64,000 nt of DNA from Motiliproteus sediminis (GCF_017912535.1 NZ_JAERQK010000013.1:1-64000); one strand, 5' to 3'; counted from the first letter of the stretch, positions 37,401 through 46,100 are shown. Made by a program: numbers and translations. The notes: generated by a model from the letters alone, not told the origin.

Positions 37401-37555
37401 TTGACTGGCAAGTGCGTGAGAGCGTTCGCGCCAAGCTGCGCATCCTCGTTCGGCGCACCTTGCAGCGTTACAAGTACCCGCCTGACCAGGCACCAGAGGC
37501 GGTGGAGTTGGTGCTCAAGCAGGCTGAAGTACTGTCTAGTGGGTGGGCGGCGTGA
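34406..37555 (+). CDS. hsdR: Type I restriction endonuclease subunit R
   Basis: This 1049-aa motor/nuclease cleaves unmodified DNA after ATP-driven translocation. The N-terminal nuclease has the PD-ExK core (DVICFINGLPIAVLELKSP, residues about 138-158) and QxxxY (QIQTYKDEIG). The helicase part shows Walker A TQGSGKSISM near 312, DEAH in VISDEAHRSQYG and motif VI in QAIARVNRVFKNKPG. The C-terminal HsdM/S-binding region is long and helical. Its stop overlaps the start of the next gene (GTGA). Confidence 0.97.
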   Translation: MNEDQLEQLCLEWFAENGWEIAHGPDIAHDGPVPERQNYNQVVLLADLEAGIRRINRHLPDSAIEQAVAQVLKPESLDVVVSNRAFHRLLLEGVPVEYKRDDKQVHDHALLIDFDNIDSNRFRAINQFTIQGSKQLRRPDVICFINGLPIAVLELKSPSAENADIWDAFNQIQTYKDEIGDLFVYNEALVVSDGYTARVGSLTANQERFLPWRTIKHEDDKPLLEWQLETLVRGFFDRELLLDYIRYFVLFETDSDKLIKKIAGYHQFHAVREAVSATVIAAQAVDGVAERRATYNSQVVPGSKKAGVVWHTQGSGKSISMCCYAGKLLQQSEMNNPTLIVVTDRNDLDGQLFKTFTDSKELLRQTPVQADDRDKLRQLLAERESGGIIFTTVQKFALLAEENHHPILNQRHNIVVISDEAHRSQYGLKATLKQDGTYKFGYAKHMRDALPNAAFIGFTGTPIASEDKDTRAVFGDYVSIYDIQDAVEDGATVPIYYESRLAKLDLNHAKIEQLSEQVDEVVEDEEDASAREKTKGEWSRLEKLVGAEPRLKQVAEDLVEHFETRTASMDGKAMIVAMSRDICAQLYNAIVELRPEWHDPDPEKGAIKIVMTGSASDKPLLQPHIYNKQTKKRLEKRFKDLNDPLRLVIVRDMWLTGFDAPCCHTMYVDKPMKGHNLMQAIARVNRVFKNKPGGLVVDYIGIANELKQALKTYTDSKGKGAPTHSAEEAFAILLEKLDIIHGMFAKGPKSDGFDYSGFETEAHKLLVPSANYILGLEDGKKRFLDTVLALTKAYSLCSTLDAAREYHKEIAFLSAVKAAITKHTSVDRKLTQEEKNSALKQILDNAVVAEGVADVFALCGLDKPNIGLLSEEFLEDVRQMPYKNLAVELLEKLLKDDIRAKTRNNVVQEKKYAERLQETLRKYNNRGIETAQVIEELIAMAKQFQEEMAREAAMGLNPDEIAFYDALANNESAVRKLGDEILKKIAVEITDKLRKSTTVDWQVRESVRAKLRILVRRTLQRYKYPPDQAPEAVELVLKQAEVLSSGWAA

Positions 37556-38160
37556 GTGATAACGGAAGAATCAGAGCAGCACTCCCTGAAGAATTGAAAC
37601 CAGAATCTGGTGACTGGGCTTTTGTGGACCTTGGCTTCTCATCAAACAGCAAGAGTTGCGGTCTACTATTAGGCGATAGGCCGGCAACTTCCTTGAAGTT
37701 CTCAGAGTTAGCAGCGATTTTGTGCGAAGAGGTTCGCAAATATGGCCCTACACTCTACCTAGTGCTGGAAGCTCCGTTATCGGTTGCATTCAACAAAGAT
37801 GGGAATCCAACGGGAAGGTCGGTTGAGAAGCGCGGCAGCCAACATCGATACTGGTATGTAGGGTTGGGCTGCAGCGTACTTGTCGCTGCAACCTACCTGC
37901 TCCGAAGCCTCGTCGAAGCTGAACCTCGACGTGATGTCCGCTTGGTAGAAGGCTTGGTCTCGTTTAAGCAGAAAGGCCAAGCATCGAACCATGAAGAGGA
38001 TGTAGAGGCGCTCAAGCGCGTGATTTGGGAGCCGGAATCAGAAGCTGGAGCAATAGTGCCTCCGGATGGGCTAAGGCAGCATCCTTCGCACACGCTAGGC
38101 TCCGCGTTCAAAGTGGCTGGTATGGACTTGGGAACACCACCAGTTATTAATTGCCATTGA
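37552..38160 (+). CDS. Unknown protein, RNase H-like signature
   Basis: This 202-aa protein starts at a GTG overlapping the hsdR stop, so it is the last gene of the restriction operon. It has spaced acidic strands (WAFVDLGFSSNSKSCGLLL, LYLVLEAPLSV, VRLVEGLVSFK) like RNase H/DUF429-type folds. A GTG nine bases earlier (37543) is possible. I do not recognise its family. It may be an accessory nuclease or nucleotide-binding protein of the operon. Confidence 0.45.
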   Translation: MSDNGRIRAALPEELKPESGDWAFVDLGFSSNSKSCGLLLGDRPATSLKFSELAAILCEEVRKYGPTLYLVLEAPLSVAFNKDGNPTGRSVEKRGSQHRYWYVGLGCSVLVAATYLLRSLVEAEPRRDVRLVEGLVSFKQKGQASNHEEDVEALKRVIWEPESEAGAIVPPDGLRQHPSHTLGSAFKVAGMDLGTPPVINCH

Positions 38161-38182
38161 GTCATCCAAGATGGGGCAAGAT

Positions 38183-39418
38183 ATGACGAAAGATAATCGT
38201 ATAGAGAGACGTAACAGCCCCCATAACATTATCGAAGAACAGGTTGGCTACAGAGATCGCAACGTTACGATTGACCGAGAAGTACTTGATGAAGTACTGC
38301 GGCAATCTGGCTTTGTCACAATAAATGACTTTTATGACTGGTACGTACATGAGTCCTTGAAAATAGGCCCAATGTTCGACATGAGCATTTATAGAAAAAT
38401 AGGCTCTGTTGGAAGCCCATACCCTTGTATCCTAAAAAAACTGTTGGTTTCGATTAATTTTGAGTTTGAAGAAACTCTTGAAGATTATATTGCATCGAAA
38501 TGGAACGAATTTCATGCGAATGAAAAAAAATCCTTGATAGGAAGTGTTTTAAATCCCCACGATCTAATTGCGCTTGGTCAAACTAAAGACATTAATAATG
38601 CAATCGCGAAGAATATAAAAGTATACGAGCATGCATTGAAAAATGGAATTTTCCCAAACACAGCTGAGTCAGAAGAATTAGTAAAGGAAATATCATCCGA
38701 AGAAAGAGACATAGGATGGTCTAATATAGCAAAAAAAATTAAAGAACTTGAACTTGAAAACTTAATCTTGGCTTTCTGTATTTTCAGCAACAAAAAAGAC
38801 TCAAGCAATAATAGATTTTTCTACCAGCTAGGTGGTTTTCCATTAAAAGCTCTATGTCAAGCTTATTTTCATAATTCTAGCATGCCGGAAATTTCTCAAT
38901 CAGAAGGACACAAAAGAGATTTTTTAGATAGGTTATTAGCTATTACTGAATGCCAGCATTACCCCCTTGGAGAGAATAATTTCGGATCGAAAAGTCATCG
39001 CGAATACATGATGAATCTAGAATCGAGCCAAAATTGTATCAATTCGATACCGAAGAGCAAACAGGAGAAGATTTACTTATTACAACAAGAGATTGAAGCG
39101 CACTCCCTTGAGATCGAACAGATAAAACTACGAATGGAAAATAAGCAGCGAGATCTTAATGATCTATATCGTGCTGAGGAAAGATTATCTTACCTTGAAA
39201 GAGTGGCGTTGATGGGGTACGAATATCGGCTCTCAGAAATAGCCCGATGTGAAAGAAGTATCGATTTTTTTCCTGACGAATTTTTGCTTGACAATGACCG
39301 ACTTTTCACTCCGAAATCAGAAAAAACAAGACATTTTATTGCCTCTAAGCTGAAAAAATCAGCTCCGAAACGGCATAAACATACAAAAAATAATCTAGCA
39401 AGAAAAGAAAACATATGA
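38183..39418 (+). CDS. Unknown low-GC cargo protein
   Basis: This protein of about 411 aa is strongly AT-rich and differs in codon use from the hsd genes before it. The N-terminal third looks globular (EVLRQSGFVTINDFYDWYVHESL). The C-terminal half contains a coiled coil (KIYLLQQEIEAHSLEIEQIKLRMENKQRDLNDLYRAEERL) and ends in a Lys-rich tail. There is no membrane segment or catalytic motif. The start may be the ATG at 38171 or, with better spacing to GGGG, 38183. Cargo of unknown role. Confidence 0.6.
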   Translation: MTKDNRIERRNSPHNIIEEQVGYRDRNVTIDREVLDEVLRQSGFVTINDFYDWYVHESLKIGPMFDMSIYRKIGSVGSPYPCILKKLLVSINFEFEETLEDYIASKWNEFHANEKKSLIGSVLNPHDLIALGQTKDINNAIAKNIKVYEHALKNGIFPNTAESEELVKEISSEERDIGWSNIAKKIKELELENLILAFCIFSNKKDSSNNRFFYQLGGFPLKALCQAYFHNSSMPEISQSEGHKRDFLDRLLAITECQHYPLGENNFGSKSHREYMMNLESSQNCINSIPKSKQEKIYLLQQEIEAHSLEIEQIKLRMENKQRDLNDLYRAEERLSYLERVALMGYEYRLSEIARCERSIDFFPDEFLLDNDRLFTPKSEKTRHFIASKLKKSAPKRHKHTKNNLARKENI

Positions 39419-39451
39419 AATCTGGCTTAGCTTTCTTATTCAGGTAAAAAC

Positions 39452-39706
39452 ATGTTTGAACAGGAAAAAGAAAAAATAGAAACCGCTGTTTCTGCTAATA
39501 AGTATCTGGGGTGGTTATGGCCTGCGATAACTTCATTACTAGCAATAGCACTAATTAAGCACTTTGAATATGGTATCCATATTGTGATTATACTTATAAT
39601 ATTCAAGCTTGATAGGGTAGCCAGATTGCAAACTCTACACGCCATGCAGGCAGATCTACAATTCAACATCTTACATACAAAGACAGAAAACAATAAGATA
39701 AGGTGA
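39452..39706 (+). CDS. Small membrane protein
   Basis: This 84-aa protein has a charged N-terminus and two closely spaced hydrophobic stretches (LGWLWPAITSLLAIALI and IHIVIILIIFKL), then a basic tail. It fits an inner-membrane protein with a hairpin. It follows the unknown low-GC gene in the same direction and is just as AT-rich, so the two may be a pair. No family recognised. Confidence 0.55.
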   Translation: MFEQEKEKIETAVSANKYLGWLWPAITSLLAIALIKHFEYGIHIVIILIIFKLDRVARLQTLHAMQADLQFNILHTKTENNKIR

Positions 39707-39741
39707 CTTGTCAATAATTTAATAAAGCTATTCTTTCAATT

Positions 39742-40212
39742 ATGAAATGTAAAAAAAGACTTCTGGTGATAGCGCACGCTCCGTCTGAGAAAACCCAACA
39801 GATGCTAGAGGGAATTTTGAGAGGAGCCTCTCATACAGAAATCGAAAATGTTGAACTTATTTACCTTCCCCCGCTAGAAGTACATTCACACGACATCAAG
39901 GCCGCCGATGCCTTAATCATAGGCACCACAGAAAACCTAGGGTACATGTCTGGACTGACAAAAGACTGCTTCGATAGGTGCTATTACGGATGTCTAGAAA
40001 GCACCCAAGGGATGCCGTTTACTTTTTATATTCGCGCTGGCCACGACGGGACGGGAACCAAAAGAGCTATCGAAAGCATCACTACCGGCTTACGCTGGCG
40101 ATTAGTTCAAGAGCCGTTAGTCTGCAGGGGCGAATTTCAGTCAGATTTCATTACTCAATGTGAGGATCTCGGCTTATCGATGGCAGCAAGCTTAGATGCT
40201 GGGATCATCTGA
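39742..40212 (+). CDS. Intact flavodoxin-like protein carried by the island
   Basis: This 156-aa protein of the flavodoxin-like fold (KRLLVIAHAPSEKT, then AADALIIGTTENLGYMSG and YIRAGHDGTG) probably binds FMN. It is about half identical over its whole length to the split host gene whose parts lie at 17027 and 46935. It is lower in GC, so it is not a recent copy. It is complete, in frame and probably supplies the function lost by the host gene. The position of the host break corresponds to the KDCFDR segment here. Confidence 0.85.
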   Translation: MKCKKRLLVIAHAPSEKTQQMLEGILRGASHTEIENVELIYLPPLEVHSHDIKAADALIIGTTENLGYMSGLTKDCFDRCYYGCLESTQGMPFTFYIRAGHDGTGTKRAIESITTGLRWRLVQEPLVCRGEFQSDFITQCEDLGLSMAASLDAGII

Positions 40213-40758
40213 CTTTGAGCTACCAGTATCGTTGCTCAAATTAGGTTATTAGCGATACACCACACGTTAGAAAAATGGGCTTTTGCATTCTGAAGTTGGA
40301 TTTTTGCTCCGTGGCAGCAAAGGAGAGCCCCCTGTTCTGTGCAAAAGTTGGTAGGAGTCAACCTGACCCCTAACAGCCGTTTCGTGCATAAGTTGGTTGG
40401 ACGCTGTAGTGGTCAAAACAGCTGTTTCAGCACAAAGCGGACGTTAGCGAGAGTGGATCATGGGCGACTGGAGTCGCCCCATAGGAGCCGTTGAGGCCCC
40501 TGCTACGATTTCAATCCGCAAAGCTCACCAGAATCATGAAAGCGGACGCTGATTTTGCTTCCCTGAGCGCCTGGTTACGGCAGGAGCTGCGACAGAACTG
40601 TCATCCTCAACTGATCAGTTGCTCAAACCGACAAACATATATCAATTCAGTGTTCTAGAATGGAGGGACTGGATAGGAGACCTAGTCCAATCGGGGAGCC
40701 CGTTCGTTCTGTAAAAGAATCAGATTTGATCTCAAAAAAACAAACAAGCAGGTAACGC
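40213..40758. other. Gene-free region between island blocks
   Basis: These 546 bases hold no convincing gene. There are short inverted stretches, such as AAACAGCTGTTT near 40418 and a GGCGACTGGAGTCGCC hairpin near 40464. The sequence looks like decayed intergenic DNA and marks a composition change between the defence cargo and the outer-membrane/sulfatase block. Confidence 0.5.
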
Positions 40759-42048
40759 ATGACATTAAAGAGCTGTGCAATGAAAGTCTTATTGCCCGCC
40801 TTTCTGGTTTCGTCTGCCCTACAAGCCAATGCCGCCGGTTTATGGCTCTATGAACAAGGTAGCAGTGACATGGGCCTGTCGGCTGCCGGCAGGGCCGCTC
40901 TCGGCCGGGACGCTTCTACCGCAGGAAACAATCCAGCAGCAATGACCCGATTGACGCAGAATCAATCGACCGCAAGCCTGCTCTTGCTGGACGTTTCTTC
41001 TAAGTTCTCTATCAACTCGTCGTCTGACCCCATCAGTTCGCCCCTTGGCACGGGCAATGGTGGCGACGCTGGCGATTTGGTGCCAGCCGGCGGCATTAGT
41101 TATGTCCACGTCCTGAACGAGAAAGTGCGAATAGGGATGGCGTTCGGTAGTTATTTCGGCTTGGGGCTGGCCTATGACAACGATTGGGCCGGGCGTTACT
41201 TTGTTCAGGAGGCAGAACTCCTGACCATGGGGCTCAACCCCTCTGTTGGCTACCGCGTTAATGATCAGCTTTCTATCGGGGGGGGCATTGCCGTGGTCTA
41301 CGGCGACCTCAGTCAGGACGTCGCGGTTAACAATGTCATTCCGGGCCAGACCGACGGTCGCCTGAGCCTTGAGTCAGATGACGTTGGTTATGGCTTCAAT
41401 CTGGGATTGCTGTATGAGTTCTCGCCTTCGACGCGTTTGGGGCTCACATACCGTTCGGAAATTGATTTGAAGTTTGATGATGCAGCCAAACTCTCCAATG
41501 TGCTGCCCCCACTATCGACGGCGATTAACGCTGCAGGTTTGACCAATTCCCCGGTGGGACTAGAAATGAGCGTCCCACAGGCAATCATGTTTAGCGCTTT
41601 TCACCAGCTCGATGAAACATGGGCTCTGACAGGAAATATCGGTTGGCAGGAATGGTCCAAGTTTGGCGAATCATCGATCTTGATCGGTAGCAGCTCACCG
41701 ACGACTCTGGTATCGGATCGCCAGTTTGAAGACACCTGGCACATCGCCTTGGGCGCGCTTTACCACTGGTCAGAGAAAGTAACGGTATCCGCAGGGGTGG
41801 GTTATGACGAATCGCCCGTTAGCGGCCAGAACAGAACGCTAGATCTGCCGCTGGATCGACAGGTGCGAATTTCAACTGGTGTTCAATACCAGTTGAACCC
41901 GACCACAGAAATCGGCGTAGCGTACAGCTATATCGACCTCGGTGACGCGGCTGTCAATCAGTCACGACCGCTGGGCGGTACTGTGCAAGGTGATTATTCT
42001 ACCAACCGGATCCATGCCCTGGGAGGCAATATCAGCTGGCGCTTCTAA
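40759..42048 (+). CDS. FadL/OmpP1-family outer-membrane transport protein
   Basis: This 429-aa outer-membrane beta-barrel has a signal peptide (VLLPAFLVSSALQANAA, cut near residue 26). It has the FadL N-terminal pattern GLWLYEQGSSDMGLSAAGRAALGRDASTAGNNPAAM, the NPA block being the family mark. The barrel ends in WRF with a terminal Phe, as required for insertion. FadL proteins let long hydrophobic molecules cross the outer membrane. Its neighbour encodes an alkyl-sulfatase, so uptake of alkyl chains is a fair guess. Confidence 0.88.
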   Translation: MTLKSCAMKVLLPAFLVSSALQANAAGLWLYEQGSSDMGLSAAGRAALGRDASTAGNNPAAMTRLTQNQSTASLLLLDVSSKFSINSSSDPISSPLGTGNGGDAGDLVPAGGISYVHVLNEKVRIGMAFGSYFGLGLAYDNDWAGRYFVQEAELLTMGLNPSVGYRVNDQLSIGGGIAVVYGDLSQDVAVNNVIPGQTDGRLSLESDDVGYGFNLGLLYEFSPSTRLGLTYRSEIDLKFDDAAKLSNVLPPLSTAINAAGLTNSPVGLEMSVPQAIMFSAFHQLDETWALTGNIGWQEWSKFGESSILIGSSSPTTLVSDRQFEDTWHIALGALYHWSEKVTVSAGVGYDESPVSGQNRTLDLPLDRQVRISTGVQYQLNPTTEIGVAYSYIDLGDAAVNQSRPLGGTVQGDYSTNRIHALGGNISWRF

Positions 42049-42152
42049 CCCAGCAGCCACGCCGGAAGCACATCTCTAGCGCCCCAAAACGATTGTGGGG
42101 CATAGCCTTTTGGCAGCTAGCAAAGCACGCTAACGGCCGGAAATATAAATCT

Positions 42153-43490
42153 ATGGCACCACCACCCTGCCGGCACCCCAGATCCTGGCAAAAACTGTCA
42201 GCGTTAGCCGCGCTGTCTTTATTTAGTACCGCGGTAACCGCAATCAGCGCAGAATGCTCGATCGAAGCCAGTTGCAATCGTGAGCGAGATTTCGGCGCGC
42301 TGTTTCTGGTGCCATATGCTTTCTACAACAGCAGCACCGAGTTCGCGGGGGCCGTTGCATTTGGCGCCACCGGTTACCTTCAGCCCCAGTTGGACATAGT
42401 GGTTAATGGCTTTGTTAGTGCCAACGGCTCTTCTTCCGGATTCATGATGTTTAAGGATTATCAAATTGGAGGGGCCGGTAGCCGGTGGTTTCTCGATAGT
42501 ATCCTGATGCGTAACGACCTCACCGAAATCAAAAGTTATCGCGACGGGAACCCAGATTTTCCTGATGACGATGCAGGCAGTAATGACTCAGACCAGGACA
42601 ATTTTCTTTATGTAGAAGGAACCGATACCTTAGTCTTGCCGACCTTTAGGTACTTATTGCCAATAGGCCACGGTCGACAACAACCTATCCACACTTTCCG
42701 TCTGGACCAGGGATTGCTCGAACCCGGCTCAGAAGCCGGTGGTGATGTCTGGAATCCGCTTGAAAGCGGCCGCACCACCCTCGAAATAGAACCCTTCTAT
42801 CGTAAACAGGATTTCACTCTCACCAATGATAGTAACGGCGCTTCGGCTCAGCAGAGTGCCGGCATTCGATTGCGATTGAAGTACGACAATACTGATTGGA
42901 GTAAAAATCCCGGCTATGGGAGCAACACCGAGATTGCGATTAGACGAGATTGGGGGCAAAGCGCCGACTCTCCCAGCTGGACGCAGATAGAGTTCGAGTA
43001 CAGCAAATATGTGCCGCTGCCCTCCAGCGGCGCCAGACAACGTGTTGTCGCTATAAATGCCTGGGTGTCTGATGTGCCTACCTGGAACAGCTACGACCGC
43101 GAAAATGATCAACAGATTTTCCATCGGCCTCCGGTTTTCGCGGGCTCAACTTTAGGTGGTCTTGACCGCCAGCGCGGTTTCGAAAGCTATCGCTTCAACG
43201 ACCGTTCCGCCGTTAATTATCAGTTGGAGTACCGCCACATTCCTTATGCTAACCCGCTGGGTAACTGGTCACTGCTACAACAGCTGCAAATTAAATGGAT
43301 GCAATACGTGCTGTTTGCGGAGCTAGGTAGGGTTAATGATCGCTTTGATATAACAGCGCTTCACCGTGATATGAGACTCTCGGCCGGCGCCGGTTTGCGC
43401 CTCAACGCCATGGGCCTGGTTGTCCGCGCAGACGTTGCTGTTTCTAATGAGGGCGGCCAACTACAGATGTTCGTCGGTCACACTTTTTAG
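42153..43490 (+). CDS. BamA/TamA-family surface antigen-like outer-membrane protein
   Basis: This protein of about 445 aa has a signal peptide (ALAALSLFSTAVTAISA) and a bacterial surface antigen barrel. Marks are FAGAVAFGATGYLQPQL, RQRGFESYRFNDRSAVNYQLEYRHIPYANPLG (the LRGF/RF block) and a C-terminal Phe. There are no POTRA domains, so it is of the short type like those encoded beside lipases or hydrolases. An upstream ATG at 42093 would add 20 residues. It follows the FadL-like gene in the same direction. Confidence 0.75.
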   Translation: MAPPPCRHPRSWQKLSALAALSLFSTAVTAISAECSIEASCNRERDFGALFLVPYAFYNSSTEFAGAVAFGATGYLQPQLDIVVNGFVSANGSSSGFMMFKDYQIGGAGSRWFLDSILMRNDLTEIKSYRDGNPDFPDDDAGSNDSDQDNFLYVEGTDTLVLPTFRYLLPIGHGRQQPIHTFRLDQGLLEPGSEAGGDVWNPLESGRTTLEIEPFYRKQDFTLTNDSNGASAQQSAGIRLRLKYDNTDWSKNPGYGSNTEIAIRRDWGQSADSPSWTQIEFEYSKYVPLPSSGARQRVVAINAWVSDVPTWNSYDRENDQQIFHRPPVFAGSTLGGLDRQRGFESYRFNDRSAVNYQLEYRHIPYANPLGNWSLLQQLQIKWMQYVLFAELGRVNDRFDITALHRDMRLSAGAGLRLNAMGLVVRADVAVSNEGGQLQMFVGHTF

Positions 43491-43538
43491 CAGCCGCTTA
43501 CCGGTCAGGCCTTTGCCTCGTCAATTTCCGCTTAGTGA

Positions 43539-43889
43539 TTATAAAGCGAGGCGCATAGCGAGTATAAGTTCAATAATACGCACGGAAACTAGTACGTATA
43601 ACAGCGTAGCCAACGTAACCCACAGGAGGTGAAGCTTGAGGCTACGCAACATTAGGATCCAGTCCCAGAGATTAAGCACGGCCAAAACCGCCGCGAGCAT
43701 GATCACCGTCCAGCCCGGGGCATCCTGGAAGAAACTCCCAAAGACACTGACCCCAGAATAGTTTATTGCGTAGACCCCAGCCGCAAGCAGCAATGCACAC
43801 ATCGTTAGATTGCGTACGCAATCGAAAAGGTACTTCACCAGCCTCCTGGAGCGCACCCTACCGATCTGTTGCTGCTGCCGTCTACTCAC
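43539..43889 (-). CDS. Small multi-spanning membrane protein
   Basis: This protein of about 116 aa has three or four hydrophobic segments (LTMCALLLAAGVYAI, WTVIMLAAVLAVLNLW, LLWVTLATLLYVLVSV, IELILAM). The start is uncertain: the open frame reaches back to TTG at 43904, and a GTG at 43889 has a GGTGG element upstream. It lies downstream of the sulfatase on the same strand, behind a hairpin. No family recognised. Confidence 0.5.
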   Translation of the reverse strand: MSRRQQQQIGRVRSRRLVKYLFDCVRNLTMCALLLAAGVYAINYSGVSVFGSFFQDAPGWTVIMLAAVLAVLNLWDWILMLRSLKLHLLWVTLATLLYVLVSVRIIELILAMRLAL

Positions 43890-43948
43890 CTTAGCCACCA
43901 ACAAGGAGGTCAGAAGTGATAAATAGGTGTGGATCAGAAGAAAGTAAA

Positions 43949-43984
43949 GGGAGCAGCCCCGCTTTCTGGGCTGCTCCCTTTTTT
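43949..43984. terminator. Hairpin terminator near the sulfatase end
   Basis: GGGAGCAGCCC at 43949-43959 pairs with GGGCTGCTCCC at 43968-43978. TTTTTT follows on the plus strand, and TTTACTTT on the minus strand. It can stop sulfatase transcription from the right and transcription coming from the left. Confidence 0.8.
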
Positions 43985-43997
43985 ATCAAGTTAGAGT

Positions 43998-46100
43998 TTA
44001 TCCGCCGCTAGTATCCGCCAGCGGCTCCTGCTCAAACGGTTTGCGCTCGGGGCTGAGATCTGCAGCCCCGGTACCAGGCAGCAGCTCAAACCCAAGCTCA
44101 AAGCTGGCCAGCATCTCTTTCAGGTCCTTGTACACCGACTCGTTACCAGCCAGCGAGGCTTTGCCCTTCTTAATCTGTTCATCCAGACTGACCACGCCCA
44201 TCATCGTCATCTCAAGATCTTTACGATCAATGATGATGGTAAGGTCGGGGTTATCGGCCTGCTGGCCGATGATATTGGTCAAGGTTGCATTGCTCAACTC
44301 GACCACAAACTTTTCGCCATTATCCGGCGTGGCCAGATTAATGGTGAACTGCTTGCCGGCAGCCTTTTTGCTATCCAGGCGAATACCCAGAAAATCAAGC
44401 CAAAGCTCGGTGGTCATTGCACGAACCATATCAGGGCCTGATGATTTGGGTGCAGCCCCGGTGGGAATACCGCTACGCAGTTCATATGCGGCTGCCAAGA
44501 AGCTGTTTCGAACGCTAGGACTCTCCTGCTGATAGCCGATTTGTTCGAACACATCTGCCAGCAAATCTTTTGCCTTCCGGTTGGACGGTTCGGCGTAAAC
44601 CAGCTTGTTCAGAATCTCTTGAGCGTGCTTGTATTTGCCTTGATCGTAAAGTTGCTTACCCTTGGCAATTATCTTGTCGCTGCCACCCATCATCTCGACA
44701 TACAGCGGTGCTGAGTCTTCCGGCGACAGCGGAATCAGCGTGGTCGGGTTGCCGTCCCAATAACCTAGATAGCGATTCACGACCGCCCGGCTGTTATGCT
44801 CCACGGAGCCATGATAGCTACGCGCCGCCCACTGCTGCTGCAAGCTTTCGGGTACTTCATAGACATTGTGAATCTGGTTAATGGTGACGCCCTGGTTGGC
44901 CAGATGAAGCACGCCGTTATTCAGGTGCGCGTAAGTATCGCGCTGAGCTCGCATCACCTCCTGAATCCGCTCATTACCCCAGCGCGGCCAGCTGTGCGAT
45001 GCAAACATCACCTCGGCTTCTTGCCCGAATAGATACAACGCTTCGTTGATCGCCTTGGACCAGGCCAATGCATCACGAACCAGAGCTCCGCGGAGGGTAT
45101 AAATATTGTGGATGGTGCCGGTGATATTCTCTGCGGCCCAGAACGCCTTCCAGGCCGGGAAGTAGGTGTTCATCTCCGCTGGCGCTTCAGTACCCGGAGT
45201 ATTCTGGAATACCATTTTAACGCCATCGACCGTTAACTCCTCGATGTCGTCCCTGATGATAACGTTGGGCGGAATCAGTCCAAGGTTACCTGCGGCGGTG
45301 TTCTTGCCGATGGACTGATCGACATGACCGAACGGGCTACGCGGCAGCAGCACTCCATACTGGAAGAACATGCGCCGGTTCATGGCGTTGCCGGCATAGA
45401 CGTTTTCGGCAACTGCATGATCCATGAAGCCAACCGGAGCAATAACCTTTACCTTGCCGCTTAAAACGTCAGCCTCATCAACAACCCCACGAACACCGCC
45501 GAAGTGGTCAGCGTGGGAATGGGAATAAACCACCGCAACCACAGGACGCTTGCCCAGCTGTTCGTTAATGAACTTGAGTGCTGCCGCAGCAGTCTCTTTG
45601 GCGGTCAACGGGTCAAATACGATCCAGCCCTTATCGCTTTTGATAAAGCTTATGTTGGCCAAATCGTATCCGCGTACCTGATAGATTTTGTCGGGCACCA
45701 CTTCATAGAGTCCGTAGCCCATGTTCAGAATGGCCTGGCGTTGCAGCGAAGGATGAATGCTGTCGAAATCCTTACCATCCAGCAGCCACTCATAGCTTTC
45801 CATATCCCAGGCGACATTGCCCGCTTCCGCCATGATCTGCTTGTAACTAGGAGCAGCGATAAAACCACGTTTCGACTCTTCAAAGTCGCGCTCATCCTCA
45901 AACGGCAACATCTTGCGCTGCTCCGCTTGAAGCGCTGCCGTGTAGGATGACGGCAGTTTTCCCTTTTCATGGAAATGCATGCCTTTGCGTGCGTTGGGAT
46001 CACTTAAGACGCCTCCGCCGCCTGCGGCCATCACGCCAGCGGAAGCCAGCCCTAAGATAGCCGCTAATACCGCCACTCCGGATTTGAGCCCATTCATCAT
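43998..46100 (-). CDS. Alkyl-sulfatase of the metallo-beta-lactamase fold (SdsA-like)
   Basis: This 700-aa enzyme hydrolyses primary alkyl sulfates such as dodecyl sulfate to alcohol and sulfate. It has a signal peptide (VAVLAAILGLASAGVMA). The zinc-binding HSHADHFGG lies in the metallo-beta-lactamase domain at about residue 197. A dimerisation region follows (KYKHAQEILNKLVYAEPSNRKAKDLLADVFEQ), then a C-terminal SCP2-like domain that binds the alkyl chain. Length and domain order match SdsA1. It probably acts in the periplasm or outside the cell. Confidence 0.9.
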   Translation of the reverse strand: MMNGLKSGVAVLAAILGLASAGVMAAGGGGVLSDPNARKGMHFHEKGKLPSSYTAALQAEQRKMLPFEDERDFEESKRGFIAAPSYKQIMAEAGNVAWDMESYEWLLDGKDFDSIHPSLQRQAILNMGYGLYEVVPDKIYQVRGYDLANISFIKSDKGWIVFDPLTAKETAAAALKFINEQLGKRPVVAVVYSHSHADHFGGVRGVVDEADVLSGKVKVIAPVGFMDHAVAENVYAGNAMNRRMFFQYGVLLPRSPFGHVDQSIGKNTAAGNLGLIPPNVIIRDDIEELTVDGVKMVFQNTPGTEAPAEMNTYFPAWKAFWAAENITGTIHNIYTLRGALVRDALAWSKAINEALYLFGQEAEVMFASHSWPRWGNERIQEVMRAQRDTYAHLNNGVLHLANQGVTINQIHNVYEVPESLQQQWAARSYHGSVEHNSRAVVNRYLGYWDGNPTTLIPLSPEDSAPLYVEMMGGSDKIIAKGKQLYDQGKYKHAQEILNKLVYAEPSNRKAKDLLADVFEQIGYQQESPSVRNSFLAAAYELRSGIPTGAAPKSSGPDMVRAMTTELWLDFLGIRLDSKKAAGKQFTINLATPDNGEKFVVELSNATLTNIIGQQADNPDLTIIIDRKDLEMTMMGVVSLDEQIKKGKASLAGNESVYKDLKEMLASFELGFELLPGTGAADLSPERKPFEQEPLADTSGG

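Noticed and set aside
28031-37555. BREX or DISARM system because of the WYL regulator
   Set aside because: No PglX, PglZ, BrxC or DrmA/B genes; the operon is a type I restriction system.
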